Positions 1 through 9,056 are shown, numbered from the stretch's first letter. The stretch is 64,000 nucleotides of DNA from Streptomyces sp. NBC_00510 (GCA_036013505.1 CP107851.1:7090501-7154500), one strand, 5' to 3'. Made by a program: numbers and translations. The notes: generated from the sequence alone by a model not told the origin.

Positions 1-913
1 CATCGGATCGAGCCACCGCCACCGGCCGTTCGGTGCCCGTGTGATGGCGTTCGTGGCGCTGACCAAGCCGCGCATCATCGAGTTGCTGCTCATCACGACG
101 GTTCCGGTGATGTTCCTTGCGGCGGGCGGTGTGCCCGACCTCTGGCTGGTCGCGGCGACCATGATCGGCGGCTACATGTCGGCGGGCGGCGCGAACGCCC
201 TCAACATGTACATCGACCGTGACATCGACGCGCTCATGCATCGTACGGAGCAGCGCCCGCTGGTCACCGGCATGGTCGCGCCATGGGAGTGCCTGGTCTT
301 CGGCGTCACACTTTCGGTGGTTTCCACCGCCTGGTTCTGGGTGCTCGTCAACCCCCTGTCGGCGGCGCTGTCCCTCACGGCCATCCTCTACTACGTCTTC
401 GTCTACACCCTCGGCCTCAAGCGCCGCACCGCCCAGAACATCGTCTGGGGCGGCATCGCCGGCTGCATGCAGGTGCTCATCGGCTGGTCGGCGGTGCGGA
501 ACGAGCTGGCCTGGGCGCCGTTCGTCCTCTTCCTCGTCCTCTTCTTCTGGACGCCGCCGCACTACTGGCCGCTGTCGATGAAGGTGAAGGACGACTACGC
601 GCGCGTCGGCGTGCCCATGCTGCCGGTGGTGGCGGGCAACGTCGTGGTGGGCCGGCAGATCGTCATCTACAGCTGGGTGATGGTGCTGGTCTCGCTCACC
701 CTGTGGTGGCCGCTCGGCGCGGCGAGCTGGTTCTACGCGGCCGCCGCCGTGCTGCTGGGCGCCTTCTGGCTGGTCGAGGCGCATGCCCTGTACGGGCGGG
801 CGAAGGCCGGTGTGGTCGGCGCCAAGCTGAAGGAGATGCGGCTGTTCCACTGGTCGATCACCTACGCGACGCTGCTGTTCGTCGCCGTCGCCGTGGACCC
901 CTTCCTGCGCTGA
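1..913 (+). CDS. ctaB: Protoheme IX farnesyltransferase (heme O synthase), 5' end outside window
   Basis: UbiA-family membrane prenyltransferase that adds a farnesyl group to heme B, giving heme O for cytochrome aa3 oxidase. The reading frame is open from base 2, and the residues before the ATG at 44 (HRPFGARV) look like family sequence, so the true start lies upstream; 303 residues are visible. The first Asp-rich prenyl-binding motif is NMYIDRDIDALMHR, and the second region carries KVKDDYARVG. Multiple hydrophobic segments follow. ctaA lies about 3 kb downstream on the other strand, which fits a heme A locus. Confidence in function is high; only the N-terminus is missing. Confidence 0.95.
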   Translation, partial: IGSSHRHRPFGARVMAFVALTKPRIIELLLITTVPVMFLAAGGVPDLWLVAATMIGGYMSAGGANALNMYIDRDIDALMHRTEQRPLVTGMVAPWECLVFGVTLSVVSTAWFWVLVNPLSAALSLTAILYYVFVYTLGLKRRTAQNIVWGGIAGCMQVLIGWSAVRNELAWAPFVLFLVLFFWTPPHYWPLSMKVKDDYARVGVPMLPVVAGNVVVGRQIVIYSWVMVLVSLTLWWPLGAASWFYAAAAVLLGAFWLVEAHALYGRAKAGVVGAKLKEMRLFHWSITYATLLFVAVAVDPFLR

Positions 914-937
914 TTACCGGCGGGTAGCATTCCTTTC

Positions 938-1300
938 ATGGCAGAGACCCAGGAAGCAGTCACCCAGGCCGCGGACCGCCGGGCCGCGGCCCGTGCCGAG
1001 CGCCGCGCCGCCCGCCTGGCGAAGCAGATCACCGCGTTCGCCAAGAGCCACGGCGGCGGCGCCGAGGGCCAGATCGCGTACATCGGCGAGGTCGGCACCC
1101 GCATCGTGCTCGTCGGTGAGAACGGCGAGTGGGGCGACCTGGTTGCGCCCACGTACGACATCGCCCGCAGCGCCGTCGAGCGCTCCGGGATCACGGTGCA
1201 CGAGTCCTTCGACGGCGACCTCGCGGCCAAGGTGCGCACCGGCCGCTACGAGTGGTCGCGGATGGCCGGGATCCAGATCGGCGGACGCGCCAACACCTGA
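938..1300 (+). CDS. Conserved small hypothetical protein (120 aa)
   Basis: I recognise this as a small protein seen beside ctaB in streptomycetes, but it has no known function. The first 35 residues are an Ala/Arg-rich basic helix (AADRRAAARAERRAARLAKQ). A compact alpha/beta part with IAYIGEVGTRIVLVGENGEWGDLVAP follows. There is no signal peptide or membrane segment. No clear ribosome binding site precedes the ATG. A TAGCAT hexamer sits 6 bases before it, so the transcript may be leaderless (inference). It lies 24 bp after ctaB and could share or follow its transcription. Confidence 0.75.
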   Translation: MAETQEAVTQAADRRAAARAERRAARLAKQITAFAKSHGGGAEGQIAYIGEVGTRIVLVGENGEWGDLVAPTYDIARSAVERSGITVHESFDGDLAAKVRTGRYEWSRMAGIQIGGRANT

Positions 1301-1370
1301 CGCCGGGCCCGCCCGTTAAGGACCATGTGAGTGGTCCGGTCGACGGACGGGCCGGTACGAGGAGGCGTCG

Positions 1371-2723
1371 GTGGAGACCGAGGAACGGGACGAGCGGCGG
1401 CTGACGGCCCGCCGGGAGGCGGCGCGGCTGTCCGCGGAGGGCGTGCGCGCCGTCGTCGTCAGCTGGGTCGACAACGCGGGCATCAGCAGGGCCAAGACCG
1501 TGCCGACCGCCCGGCTGCCGCACGCCGCGCACCGCGGGGTGGGCATGTCGCCGGTCTTCGACGTCTTCACCTCCGACGACGCCATCACCTCCTCGCCGTA
1601 CATCGCCGGCCCCGACGGCGACCTGCGTCTCTTCCCCGACCTGGACCGCCTCACCGTGCTGGCCGCCCGGCCCGGCTGGGCCTGGGCCCCGGCCGACCGC
1701 TACGACCAGGACGGCCGCCCGCATCCCGCCTGCCAGCGGCTGTTCGCCCGGCGCATGACGGAGCGGGCCGCCGAGCGCGGTCTGGAGCTGCGGATGGGCT
1801 TCGAGACCGAATGGGTCGTGGTCAAGGACGACGGCAGCGGCGACTGGGCGTCCCGCGGCCCGGCCTACGGCCTGACGCGGGTGACCGAACTCTCGGACTA
1901 CCTGCTCGATCTGCACGACGCGCTCGCCGCGCAGCGCATCGAGGTGCTGCAGGTGCACCCCGAGTACGCGCCCGGCCAGTTCGAGGTCTCCACCGCGCCC
2001 GCCGACCCGGTGCGCGCCGCCGACGAGGTCGTCCTCGTCCGCGAGACCGTACGCGCGGTCAGCGCCGCCCACGGCCTGCGCGCCTCCTTCGCCCCGGTCG
2101 TCGTCGCCGGGCAGGTCGGCAACGGCTGCCACCTGCACCTGAGCCTGCGCGAGCACGGGCACAACCTGCACCGCGACCCCAGCGCCCCGTACGGCCTGGC
2201 GCCCGCCGCGAACACCTTCCTGGCGGCCGTGCTCGACGCCCTGCCCGCCCTCTGCGCCATCGGCGCCCCGTCCCCGGCCAGCTACCTGCGGCTCGTCCCC
2301 TCCCACTGGGCCGGCGTGCACCGCTGCTGGGGCGTGGAGAACCGCGAGGCGGGGCTGCGCCTGGTGCCGGGCGAGTCCGACGACCCCGACGGCGGCCACG
2401 CCGAGCTCAAGCCGTTCGACGCGGCGGCCAACCCCTATCTCCTGGTCGGCTCCGTCATCGCGGCGGGCCTGGCCGGCCTGCGCGACGGCGCGGGAACGCT
2501 GCCCCCTCCGGTCAGCGGCGATCCCGGCGAGCGCGGCGACCAGAAACGGCTGCCGACCTCGCTCAGCGAGGCCGTCTCGCACCTGGTGCGCAGCGGGACG
2601 CTGAAGGAGGCGCTGGGGGAGGCGCTGTTCGGCGCGGTGGTCGCGGTGCGGCGCGCCGAGTCCGAGGCACTGGCCGAGTACGGTCCCGCCGAGCTCGCGG
2701 AGGCCACCCGGTGGCGGTGGTGA
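1371..2723 (+). CDS. Glutamine synthetase-family ligase (GlnA-like)
   Basis: 450-residue type I glutamine synthetase-fold ligase. It has an N-terminal beta-grasp part (residues ~20-110) and a catalytic domain with the ATP/metal signatures EVLQVHPEYAPGQFE, NGCHLHLSL and HAELKPFDAAANPYL. Such short GlnA-like proteins in actinomycetes usually gamma-glutamylate amines or polyamines rather than make glutamine; the real substrate cannot be read from sequence. The GTG start is preceded by a strong GAGGAGG. The stop overlaps the start of the amidohydrolase gene by 13 bp, so the two are translationally coupled. Together they match the two halves of eukaryotic/fungal FluG (amidohydrolase plus GS-like). 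Confidence 0.88.
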   Translation: METEERDERRLTARREAARLSAEGVRAVVVSWVDNAGISRAKTVPTARLPHAAHRGVGMSPVFDVFTSDDAITSSPYIAGPDGDLRLFPDLDRLTVLAARPGWAWAPADRYDQDGRPHPACQRLFARRMTERAAERGLELRMGFETEWVVVKDDGSGDWASRGPAYGLTRVTELSDYLLDLHDALAAQRIEVLQVHPEYAPGQFEVSTAPADPVRAADEVVLVRETVRAVSAAHGLRASFAPVVVAGQVGNGCHLHLSLREHGHNLHRDPSAPYGLAPAANTFLAAVLDALPALCAIGAPSPASYLRLVPSHWAGVHRCWGVENREAGLRLVPGESDDPDGGHAELKPFDAAANPYLLVGSVIAAGLAGLRDGAGTLPPPVSGDPGERGDQKRLPTSLSEAVSHLVRSGTLKEALGEALFGAVVAVRRAESEALAEYGPAELAEATRWRW

Positions 2724-3829
2724 TCGAGCTGCCGCCGCTGGTCGACCACCACTGCCACGGCGTCGTCCGCGGCGACCTCGGCATCGCGGCCTTCGAGGGG
2801 TACCTCACCGAGTCCGACGCGCCCGCGGCGCCCGGCACCACCTACTTGGACACCCAGACCGGATTCGCCGTCCGCCGCTGGTGCCCGCCGCTGCTCGGCC
2901 TGGAGCCGCACTGCCCGCCGGCGAGCTACCTCGCCCGGCGGCGTGAACTCGGGGCGCACGATTCCACGCGCCGGCTGTTGCACGGCAGCGGCATCGGCAC
3001 GTACGTGGTCGACACCGGACTGCCGGGCGACCTGACGACGCCCGCGGAGCTGGCCGCGGCGGGTGGGGGAGCGCAGCGGGAGATCGTGCGGCTGGAGCGG
3101 CTCGCCGAGGACGTCGCCGGGACCCGCGACTCGGCCGGGGCCCTGGTCGAGGGCATCGCCGAGGCCGTCCACGCCGCCGCGCGCACCGCCGCCGGCTTCA
3201 AGTCGATCGCCGCCTACCGCCACGGACTGGGCCTCGCCCCGGAGCCCCCGGCGCCCGGTGAGGTCCGGCACGCCGCCGGGGCGTGGCTGGACGCGCGCCG
3301 CGCCGGCCGTGTCCGGCTCGACCACCCCGTCCTGCTGCGGCACCTGCTGTGGACCGCCGTCGCGACCGGGCTGCCGCTGCAACTGCACACCGGCTTCGGC
3401 GACCCGGACCTGCGGCTCGACCACGCCGATCCGGCGCTGCTGACGGACTTCGCCCGGGCGACCGCGGGCACGGGGACCGACCTGGTGCTGCTGCACTGCT
3501 ACCCGTACCACCGTCAGGCGGCCTACCTGGCGAACGTCTTCCCCCACGTGCACGCGGACGTCGGTCTCGCCCTCACCCATGTGGGGGCACGGGCGGGCGC
3601 GGTCCTCGCGGAGTTCCTGGAGCTGGCGCCGTTCGGGAAGCTGCTGTTCTCCACGGACGCCTACGGGCTGCCCGAGCTGTACGTGACCGGCGCCAAGGCC
3701 TTCCGCGGCGCGGTGCGCGACGTGCTGGGCGGCTGGGTCGCGGACGGTGCCTGGTCGGCGGCCGACGCCCGGCGCGTCGCGGCCATGGTGGCCGCGGACA
3801 ACGCGCGACGGCTGTACCGGCTCGGCTGA
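2711..3829 (+). CDS. FluG-type amidohydrolase
   Basis: 372-residue metal-dependent amidohydrolase (TIM barrel). It shows an N-terminal metal-binding DHHCHG, a lysine region FKSIAAYRHGL, a mid-barrel HTGFGDPD, HCYPYHRQAAYLA, and the C-terminal metal Asp in FSTDAYGLPE. GTG 2711 is chosen because GGAGG lies 7 bases upstream; GTG 2720 gives a GTGA overlap and is the alternative. The overlap with the GS-like ligase argues for a joint pathway in which one enzyme makes and the other cleaves, or passes on, a gamma-glutamyl or related amide (inference). The stop lies 15 bp from the convergent ctaA stop. Confidence 0.87.
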   Translation: MAVVIELPPLVDHHCHGVVRGDLGIAAFEGYLTESDAPAAPGTTYLDTQTGFAVRRWCPPLLGLEPHCPPASYLARRRELGAHDSTRRLLHGSGIGTYVVDTGLPGDLTTPAELAAAGGGAQREIVRLERLAEDVAGTRDSAGALVEGIAEAVHAAARTAAGFKSIAAYRHGLGLAPEPPAPGEVRHAAGAWLDARRAGRVRLDHPVLLRHLLWTAVATGLPLQLHTGFGDPDLRLDHADPALLTDFARATAGTGTDLVLLHCYPYHRQAAYLANVFPHVHADVGLALTHVGARAGAVLAEFLELAPFGKLLFSTDAYGLPELYVTGAKAFRGAVRDVLGGWVADGAWSAADARRVAAMVAADNARRLYRLG

Positions 3830-3844
3830 CCGGGCCGGTGGCGG

Positions 3845-4861
3845 CTAGGCGGCCGGCGCGGGCTCGGGGGCGGCCGCGACGGCCTCGGCCACCGGCGCCT
3901 CGCCGGGCTCGGTCTCCGGCCGCTCGCGCATCGAGAGCAGCACCCGCAGCACCGCGATCCACACCAGCGTCGACCCGAGCATGTGGAGGGCCACCAGCAC
4001 CTCGGGCAGCTTCGTGAAGTACTGGACGTAGCCGATGACGCCCTGCGCCAGCAGCACGACCAGCAGGTCCCGCACCCGGGCCCGCGGCCCCCCGGGGGCG
4101 TCGACGGCACGCAGCACGAACCACAGCGCGATCGTCAGCCCGCACACCACCCACGCCAGGTCGGCGTGGAGCTGCGAGATGGTCTCCCACTTCACCGGGA
4201 CGCGCGGCACGTCACTGCTGTCGCCCGCGTGCGGCCCCGCCCCCGTCACGAGCGTGCCGACCGCGATCAGCGCCGCGGAAGCGGCGACCAGCACCCACGC
4301 CAGCTGCCGGACCGGCTTGCCGACCAGGGGGCGCGGTCCCGCGTCGCCCTCGTCGGTCCGCTGCCACATCAGCAGCGCGACGGCGATCAGCGCGCTGGAG
4401 AGCAGGAAGTGCGCGGCGACGGTGTACGGGTTGAGACCGGTCAGGACGGTGATGCCGCCGAGTACGGCGTTGCCCATGACGACCCAGAACTGGGCCCAGC
4501 CCAGCCGGGTCAGTCCGCGCCGCCACGGCTCCGCGGCCCGCGCGGCGATGATCGCCCAGCCGACGGCCGCGCACAGCACGTAGGTCAGCATGCGGTTGGC
4601 GAACTCGATCGCCCCGTGCAGGCCCATGGCGCCGGTCGCGGTGAGGCTGTCGTCGGTGCACTTGGGCCAGGTCGGGCAGCCGAGACCCGAACCGGTCAGC
4701 CGGACGGCGCCGCCGGTCACCACGATGACGACGCTCATCACGAGCGCGGCCAGCGCGGCCCGCCGGACCGTCCCGGGGGACGGGGTCCAGCGCTGGGCGA
4801 TGAAGGCCAGGGGGTTTCGCACGGCTTGGCCTGCTTGGCTGAGATTCGGCACGGCCACCAT
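3845..4861 (-). CDS. ctaA: Heme A synthase (COX15/CtaA family)
   Basis: Polytopic membrane oxidase that converts heme O to heme A for cytochrome aa3. About eight transmembrane helices are visible. The histidine-bearing helices expected to hold heme are HGAIEFANRM, AHFLLSSALI, QLHADLAWVV and LHMLGSTLVW. The loop GSGLGCPTWPKC carries the paired cysteines of the actinobacterial type. The frame extends upstream to 4924, but the ATG at 4861 has AAGGAGG 8 bases before it, so a 338-residue protein is preferred. The C-terminus is an Ala/Pro/Glu-rich tail. It completes the heme A pathway with ctaB. Confidence 0.95.
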   Translation of the reverse strand: MVAVPNLSQAGQAVRNPLAFIAQRWTPSPGTVRRAALAALVMSVVIVVTGGAVRLTGSGLGCPTWPKCTDDSLTATGAMGLHGAIEFANRMLTYVLCAAVGWAIIAARAAEPWRRGLTRLGWAQFWVVMGNAVLGGITVLTGLNPYTVAAHFLLSSALIAVALLMWQRTDEGDAGPRPLVGKPVRQLAWVLVAASAALIAVGTLVTGAGPHAGDSSDVPRVPVKWETISQLHADLAWVVCGLTIALWFVLRAVDAPGGPRARVRDLLVVLLAQGVIGYVQYFTKLPEVLVALHMLGSTLVWIAVLRVLLSMRERPETEPGEAPVAEAVAAAPEPAPAA

Positions 4862-4977
4862 CGTAGGGGCCTCCTTGTGCATTCCTTCACGAGGGGGACG
4901 CCCAGGGGAGGGCACGGGGGACATGAGCGGCGTCGACCAGCGGAAGGACGCCGGCTTCGCCCGCTACGGGGACCGCG

Positions 4978-5748
4978 TCATTCCCACCTGAACCAGCGCG
5001 CCGCCGCGCCGAGTCCCAGCACCGCCCACACGGCGAGGATCCCGAGGTCGCCCCAGGGCACGCCCGCGCCGTGCTGGAGGACGTCGCGCAGGCCGTCCGA
5101 CAGGGCCGAGACCGGCAGCAGTTCCAGGACGGAGCGGGCAGCTCCGGGGAACCTGTCGAGCGGCACGATCACCCCGCCGCCGACGAGCAGCAGCAGGAAG
5201 ACCAGGTTCGCGGCGGCGAGCGTGGCCTCGGCGCGGAGTGTGCCGGCCATCAGCAGGCCGAGGCCGGAGAAGGCCGCCGTGCCCAGGGCGAGCAGCAGGA
5301 GCACCGAGAGCGGGTTGCCGTGCGGCGACCAGCCCAGGGCGAACGCGATCATGGTGAGCAGGACGACCTGCAGGATCTCGGTGACCAGCACGGAGCCGGT
5401 CTTGGCGGTCATCAGCGCCCAGCGCGGCAGCGGTGACGCGCCGAGCCGCTTCAGCACGCCGTAGCGCCGCTCGAAGCCGGTGGCGATGGCCTGGCCGGTG
5501 AAGGCGGTGGACATCACGGCCAGCGCGAGGATGCCGGGGGCCAGGAAGTCGACGGCCTTGCCGGCGCCGGTGTCGACGATGTCGACGGCGCTGAAGAGCA
5601 CCAGCAGCAGCGTGGGGATGACGACGGTCAGCAGCAGCTGCTCGCCGTTGCGCAGCAGCATCCGGGTCTCCAGTGCCGTCTGCGCGCCGATCATCCGGGG
5701 CAGCGGGGCCGCGCCGGGGTCGGGGGTGAAGGTGCCGGTGGCGGTCAC
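4978..5748 (-). CDS. ABC-2 type transporter permease
   Basis: 256-residue integral membrane subunit of a DrrB/ABC-2 type exporter. About six hydrophobic helices are seen, starting with LLLTVVIPTLLLVLFSAV. The family pattern AIATGFERRYGVLKRLGASPLPRW lies between helices 2 and 3. The GTG start at 5748 overlaps the stop of the ATP-binding gene (GTGA), so the pair is translationally coupled. The frame stays open upstream, but that stretch is antisense-type, low-complexity sequence. The substrate is unknown. The same pair stands between ctaA and the suf operon in other streptomycetes (from memory), so it may belong to respiratory or envelope homeostasis rather than antibiotic export. Confidence 0.9.
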   Translation of the reverse strand: MTATGTFTPDPGAAPLPRMIGAQTALETRMLLRNGEQLLLTVVIPTLLLVLFSAVDIVDTGAGKAVDFLAPGILALAVMSTAFTGQAIATGFERRYGVLKRLGASPLPRWALMTAKTGSVLVTEILQVVLLTMIAFALGWSPHGNPLSVLLLLALGTAAFSGLGLLMAGTLRAEATLAAANLVFLLLLVGGGVIVPLDRFPGAARSVLELLPVSALSDGLRDVLQHGAGVPWGDLGILAVWAVLGLGAAARWFRWE

Positions 5749-6671
5749 GAACGCAGCTCCTTGCCGGTGAGCTCCAGGAAGACGTCCTCCAGGGTGCGCC
5801 GCTCGACCGCGAGGCGGTCGGGCATCACGCCGTGCTGGGCGCACCAGGAGGTGACGGTGGCCAGCATCTGCGGATCGACCTTGCCCTCGATGCGGTAGCT
5901 GCCCGGGGTGAGCTCCACGGCGGCGGAGTCGGCGGGCAGTGCCTTGAGCAGCGAGGCGAGGTCCAGCCCCGGGCGGCCGCTGAAGCGCAGGGTGTTCTCC
6001 GCGCCGCCGCGGCACAGTTCCTCGGGGGTGCCGCTCGCTATCACGCGGCCCTTGTCGACGATCGCGACGTCGTCCGCGAGCTGCTCGGCCTCGTCCATGA
6101 AGTGCGTGGTCAGGACGACGGTGACGCCGTCGGCACGCAGCTCGCGGACCAGTTCCCAGGTGGCGCGGCGGGCCTGCGGGTCCAGTCCGGCCGTCGGCTC
6201 GTCCAGGAACACCAGCTCCGGGCGGCCCACGACGGCCATCGCGAGCGCCAGACGCTGCTGCTGGCCGCCGGAGAGCCGGCGGTACGGGGTTCGGCCGCAG
6301 GACTCCAGGCCGAGCCGTTCGATCAGCAGCGCGGGGTCGAGGGGGTGGGCGTGCAGCTTGGCGGTGTGCCGCAGCATCTCCTCGGCGCGGGCACCGGCGT
6401 ACACGCCGCCGGACTGCAGCATCACGCCGATCCGGGGCCGCAGCGCGGCGGCCTCCCGTACCGGGTCGAGCCCCAGCACGCGGACCTCGCCCCCGTCGGG
6501 ACGGCGGTATCCCTCGCAGGTCTCGACGGTGGTGGTCTTCCCGGCTCCGTTGGGTCCGAGCACGGCGGACACGGTGCCCCGGGCGACGGTCAGGTCGAGC
6601 CCGTCCACCGCGGTCTTGGGGCCGTATCGCTTGACCAGTCCGGTCACCTCGACCGCGGGGTCCATTCGCAT
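5745..6671 (-). CDS. ABC transporter ATP-binding protein
   Basis: 308-residue ATPase partner of the downstream ABC-2 permease. Walker A is GPNGAGKTTT, the signature is LSGGQQQRLALA, Walker B is LVFLDEPTAGLDP, and the H-loop is LTTHFMDEAEQLADD. A DrrA-like C-terminal extension of about 90 residues follows the ATPase core. Two in-frame ATGs (6671 and 6665) are possible; no strong ribosome site separates them. Its 5' end faces the sufR promoter region, so the two operons diverge across about 215 bp that also contain the iron box. Confidence 0.92.
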   Translation of the reverse strand: MRMDPAVEVTGLVKRYGPKTAVDGLDLTVARGTVSAVLGPNGAGKTTTVETCEGYRRPDGGEVRVLGLDPVREAAALRPRIGVMLQSGGVYAGARAEEMLRHTAKLHAHPLDPALLIERLGLESCGRTPYRRLSGGQQQRLALAMAVVGRPELVFLDEPTAGLDPQARRATWELVRELRADGVTVVLTTHFMDEAEQLADDVAIVDKGRVIASGTPEELCRGGAENTLRFSGRPGLDLASLLKALPADSAAVELTPGSYRIEGKVDPQMLATVTSWCAQHGVMPDRLAVERRTLEDVFLELTGKELRS

Positions 6672-6798
6672 GACGGGAAGTCTACGAACCTCCGGGGCGC
6701 GCTCCGCCGGGAGGGCGGCGCCCGATGCCGCCGCCGCCGGTCGCGGCGGGTGCGCGGGGGCCGGGCCCCGGGCACCGGGGGAAGATCGTTTCCGCAGG

Positions 6799-6817
6799 TC
6801 AGGTTAGGTTTCCCTAA
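6799..6817 (+). promoter_or_regulatory. Putative iron box (IdeR/DmdR-type) upstream of the suf operon
   Basis: The 19-bp element TCAGGTTAGGTTTCCCTAA matches the actinobacterial iron-box consensus TTAGGTTAGGCTAACCTAA at 15 of 19 positions, keeping both half-sites (AGGTTAGG and CCTAA). It lies 72 bp before the sufR start and about 130 bp before the divergent ABC gene. This would link Fe-S assembly, or the divergent exporter, to iron status through the DtxR-family repressor. It was seen in sequence; binding is inferred. Confidence 0.6.
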
Positions 6818-6888
6818 GTGACGCAGCAGACATCCGCCCGGAGGGCCGCCGCTTGCCTCTGCGAGATGAATTACGCAACACTGGTCTT

Positions 6889-7638
6889 GTGAAAAACGTG
6901 TCCGAGGCTCAGGAGGAGCAGACGACCGGGGAGCGGAGCACCCGCAACCGGGTCGCCAGGTCCGTCCTGGTCCACGGGCCGTCGACCGCCGCCGACCTGG
7001 CGGAACGGCTCGGGCTCACCCAGGCGGCCGTACGCCGCCACCTGGATGCGCTCTTCGCCGAGGGCATGGTCGAGCCGCGTGAGAAGCGGGTCTACGGGAA
7101 CCGCGGCCGCGGCCGCCCCGCCAAGGTGTTCGCGCTGACCGACTGCGGCCGCGACGCCTTCGACCAGGCCTACGACCAGCTCGCCGCCGACGCCCTGCGC
7201 TGGATCGCCGAGTCCGCCGGAGGCGGGGAGGACGGCGACGCCGCGGTGTCCGCCTTCGCCCGTGCCCGGGTCGCCGCGCAGGCCGAACGCTACCGGGCGG
7301 TCGTCGAGGCGGCCGACCCCGAGGAGCGCACGCAGGCGCTCGCCGAGGCCCTCAGCCAGGACGGGTACGCTGCCACCACGCGCGGCGCGCCCGCCTCCGC
7401 CGGGGAGCAGCTCTGTCAGCACCACTGCCCGGTGGCCCACATCGCCGAGCAGTTCCCGCAGCTGTGCGAGGCGGAGGCCGAGGTCTTCTCCCGCCTGCTC
7501 GGCACCCATGTACAACGGCTGGCGACCATCGCCCACGGGGACGGTGTCTGCACCACCTTCGTGCCGAAGACCGCGTCGCCGGCCGGATCCACCGCACCGA
7601 CCAACACCGCAAGCAACGCCGGGAGGAACCCCGCATGA
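6889..7638 (+). CDS. sufR: SufR-type Fe-S-sensing transcriptional regulator
   Basis: 249-residue ArsR/DeoR-like winged-helix regulator. The HTH spans about residues 20-65 (STAADLAERLGLTQAAVRRHLDAL). The wing NRGRGRPAKVFALT follows. Near the C-terminus C176-x3-C180-x12-C193 plus C221 form the cluster-binding set known for SufR, which represses suf genes when it holds an Fe-S cluster. GTG 6889 is chosen; an upstream in-frame TTG at 6853 is less likely. The stop overlaps the sufB ATG (ATGA), so it is the first gene of the suf operon and probably controls it. Confidence 0.88.
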   Translation: MKNVSEAQEEQTTGERSTRNRVARSVLVHGPSTAADLAERLGLTQAAVRRHLDALFAEGMVEPREKRVYGNRGRGRPAKVFALTDCGRDAFDQAYDQLAADALRWIAESAGGGEDGDAAVSAFARARVAAQAERYRAVVEAADPEERTQALAEALSQDGYAATTRGAPASAGEQLCQHHCPVAHIAEQFPQLCEAEAEVFSRLLGTHVQRLATIAHGDGVCTTFVPKTASPAGSTAPTNTASNAGRNPA

Positions 7639-9056
7639 CTGCCCCCCTGGAGACGGCTCACCCTGAACTCGAGGGTCTGGGCAACTACGAGTACGGCTGG
7701 GCCGACTCGGACGTGGCCGGTGCCGCCGCCCGTCGAGGCCTGAGCGAGGACGTCGTCCGCGACATCTCCTCGAAGAAGAACGAGCCCGAGTGGATGCTCA
7801 AGCTGCGTCTCAAGGGCCTGAAGCTCTTCGGGAAGAAGCCCATGCCCACCTGGGGCTCGGACCTGTCCGGCATCGACTTCGACAACATCAAGTACTTCGT
7901 GCGGTCCACGGAGAAGCAGGCGGAGTCCTGGGAGGACCTGCCCGAGGACATCAAGAACACCTACGACAGGCTGGGCATCCCCGAGGCGGAGAAGCAGCGG
8001 CTGGTCGCGGGTGTGGCCGCGCAGTACGAGTCGGAGGTCGTCTACCACCAGATCCGCGAGGACCTGGAGGAGCAGGGCGTCATCTTCCTGGACACCGACA
8101 CGGCGCTGAAGGAGCACCCGGAGCTGTTCCAGGAGTACTTCGGCACGGTCATCCCGGCGGGTGACAACAAGTTCGCCTCCCTGAACACCGCGGTGTGGTC
8201 CGGCGGCTCCTTCATCTACGTGCCGAAGGGCGTGCACGTCGAGATCCCGCTGCAGGCCTACTTCCGGATCAACACCGAGAACATGGGCCAGTTCGAGCGG
8301 ACGCTGATCATCGTCGACGAGGACGCCTACGTCCACTACGTCGAGGGCTGCACGGCGCCGATCTACAAGTCGGACTCCCTGCACAGCGCCGTGGTCGAGA
8401 TCATCGTGAAGAAGGGCGGCCGCTGCCGCTACACGACGATCCAGAACTGGTCGAACAACGTGTACAACCTGGTCACCAAGCGTGCCGTGGCGTACGAGGG
8501 CGCGACCATGGAGTGGGTCGACGGCAACATCGGCTCCAAGGTGACCATGAAGTACCCGGCCGTCTACCTGATGGGCGAGCACGCCAAGGGCGAGACGCTG
8601 TCGATCGCCTTCGCGGGCGAGGGCCAGCACCAGGACGCCGGCGCCAAGATGGTGCACATGGCGCCGAACACCTCCTCCTCGATCGTCTCCAAGTCGGTGG
8701 CCCGCGGCGGTGGCCGCACCTCCTACCGCGGTCTGATCGAGATCGGCGAGGGCGCCGCCGGCTCCAAGTCGAACGTGCTGTGCGACGCGCTGCTGGTGGA
8801 CACGATCTCCCGCTCGGACACCTACCCGTACGTGGACGTCCGCGAGGACGACGTGTCGATGGGCCACGAGGCGACCGTCTCCAAGGTCAGCGAGGACCAG
8901 CTCTTCTACCTCATGAGCCGCGGCCTGGAGGAGACCGAGGCGATGGCCACCATCGTCCGCGGCTTCGTGGAGCCGATCGCGCGCGAGCTGCCGATGGAGT
9001 ACGCGCTGGAGCTCAACCGGCTGATCGAGCTGCAGATGGAGGGCGCGGTCGGCTGA
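7635..9056 (+). CDS. sufB: Fe-S cluster assembly scaffold SufB
   Basis: 473-residue core scaffold subunit of the SufBC2D complex, on which Fe-S clusters are built. Typical SufB features are NYEYGWAD near the N-terminus, a beta-helix core, VEGCTAPIYKSDSLHSAVVEI, and a C-terminal part ending MSRGLEETEAMATIVRGFVEP. The start is the ATG at 7635 (ATGA overlap with sufR), with GGGAGGAA 6-7 bases upstream. It is followed by 188 non-coding bases before sufD, the only long gap within the operon. Confidence 0.97.
   Translation: MTAPLETAHPELEGLGNYEYGWADSDVAGAAARRGLSEDVVRDISSKKNEPEWMLKLRLKGLKLFGKKPMPTWGSDLSGIDFDNIKYFVRSTEKQAESWEDLPEDIKNTYDRLGIPEAEKQRLVAGVAAQYESEVVYHQIREDLEEQGVIFLDTDTALKEHPELFQEYFGTVIPAGDNKFASLNTAVWSGGSFIYVPKGVHVEIPLQAYFRINTENMGQFERTLIIVDEDAYVHYVEGCTAPIYKSDSLHSAVVEIIVKKGGRCRYTTIQNWSNNVYNLVTKRAVAYEGATMEWVDGNIGSKVTMKYPAVYLMGEHAKGETLSIAFAGEGQHQDAGAKMVHMAPNTSSSIVSKSVARGGGRTSYRGLIEIGEGAAGSKSNVLCDALLVDTISRSDTYPYVDVREDDVSMGHEATVSKVSEDQLFYLMSRGLEETEAMATIVRGFVEPIARELPMEYALELNRLIELQMEGAVG

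Noticed and set aside
1191..2582. 463-codon minus-strand frame opposite the GS-like gene
   Set aside because: Same reason: shadow frame; the plus strand has clear ligase motifs and codon bias.
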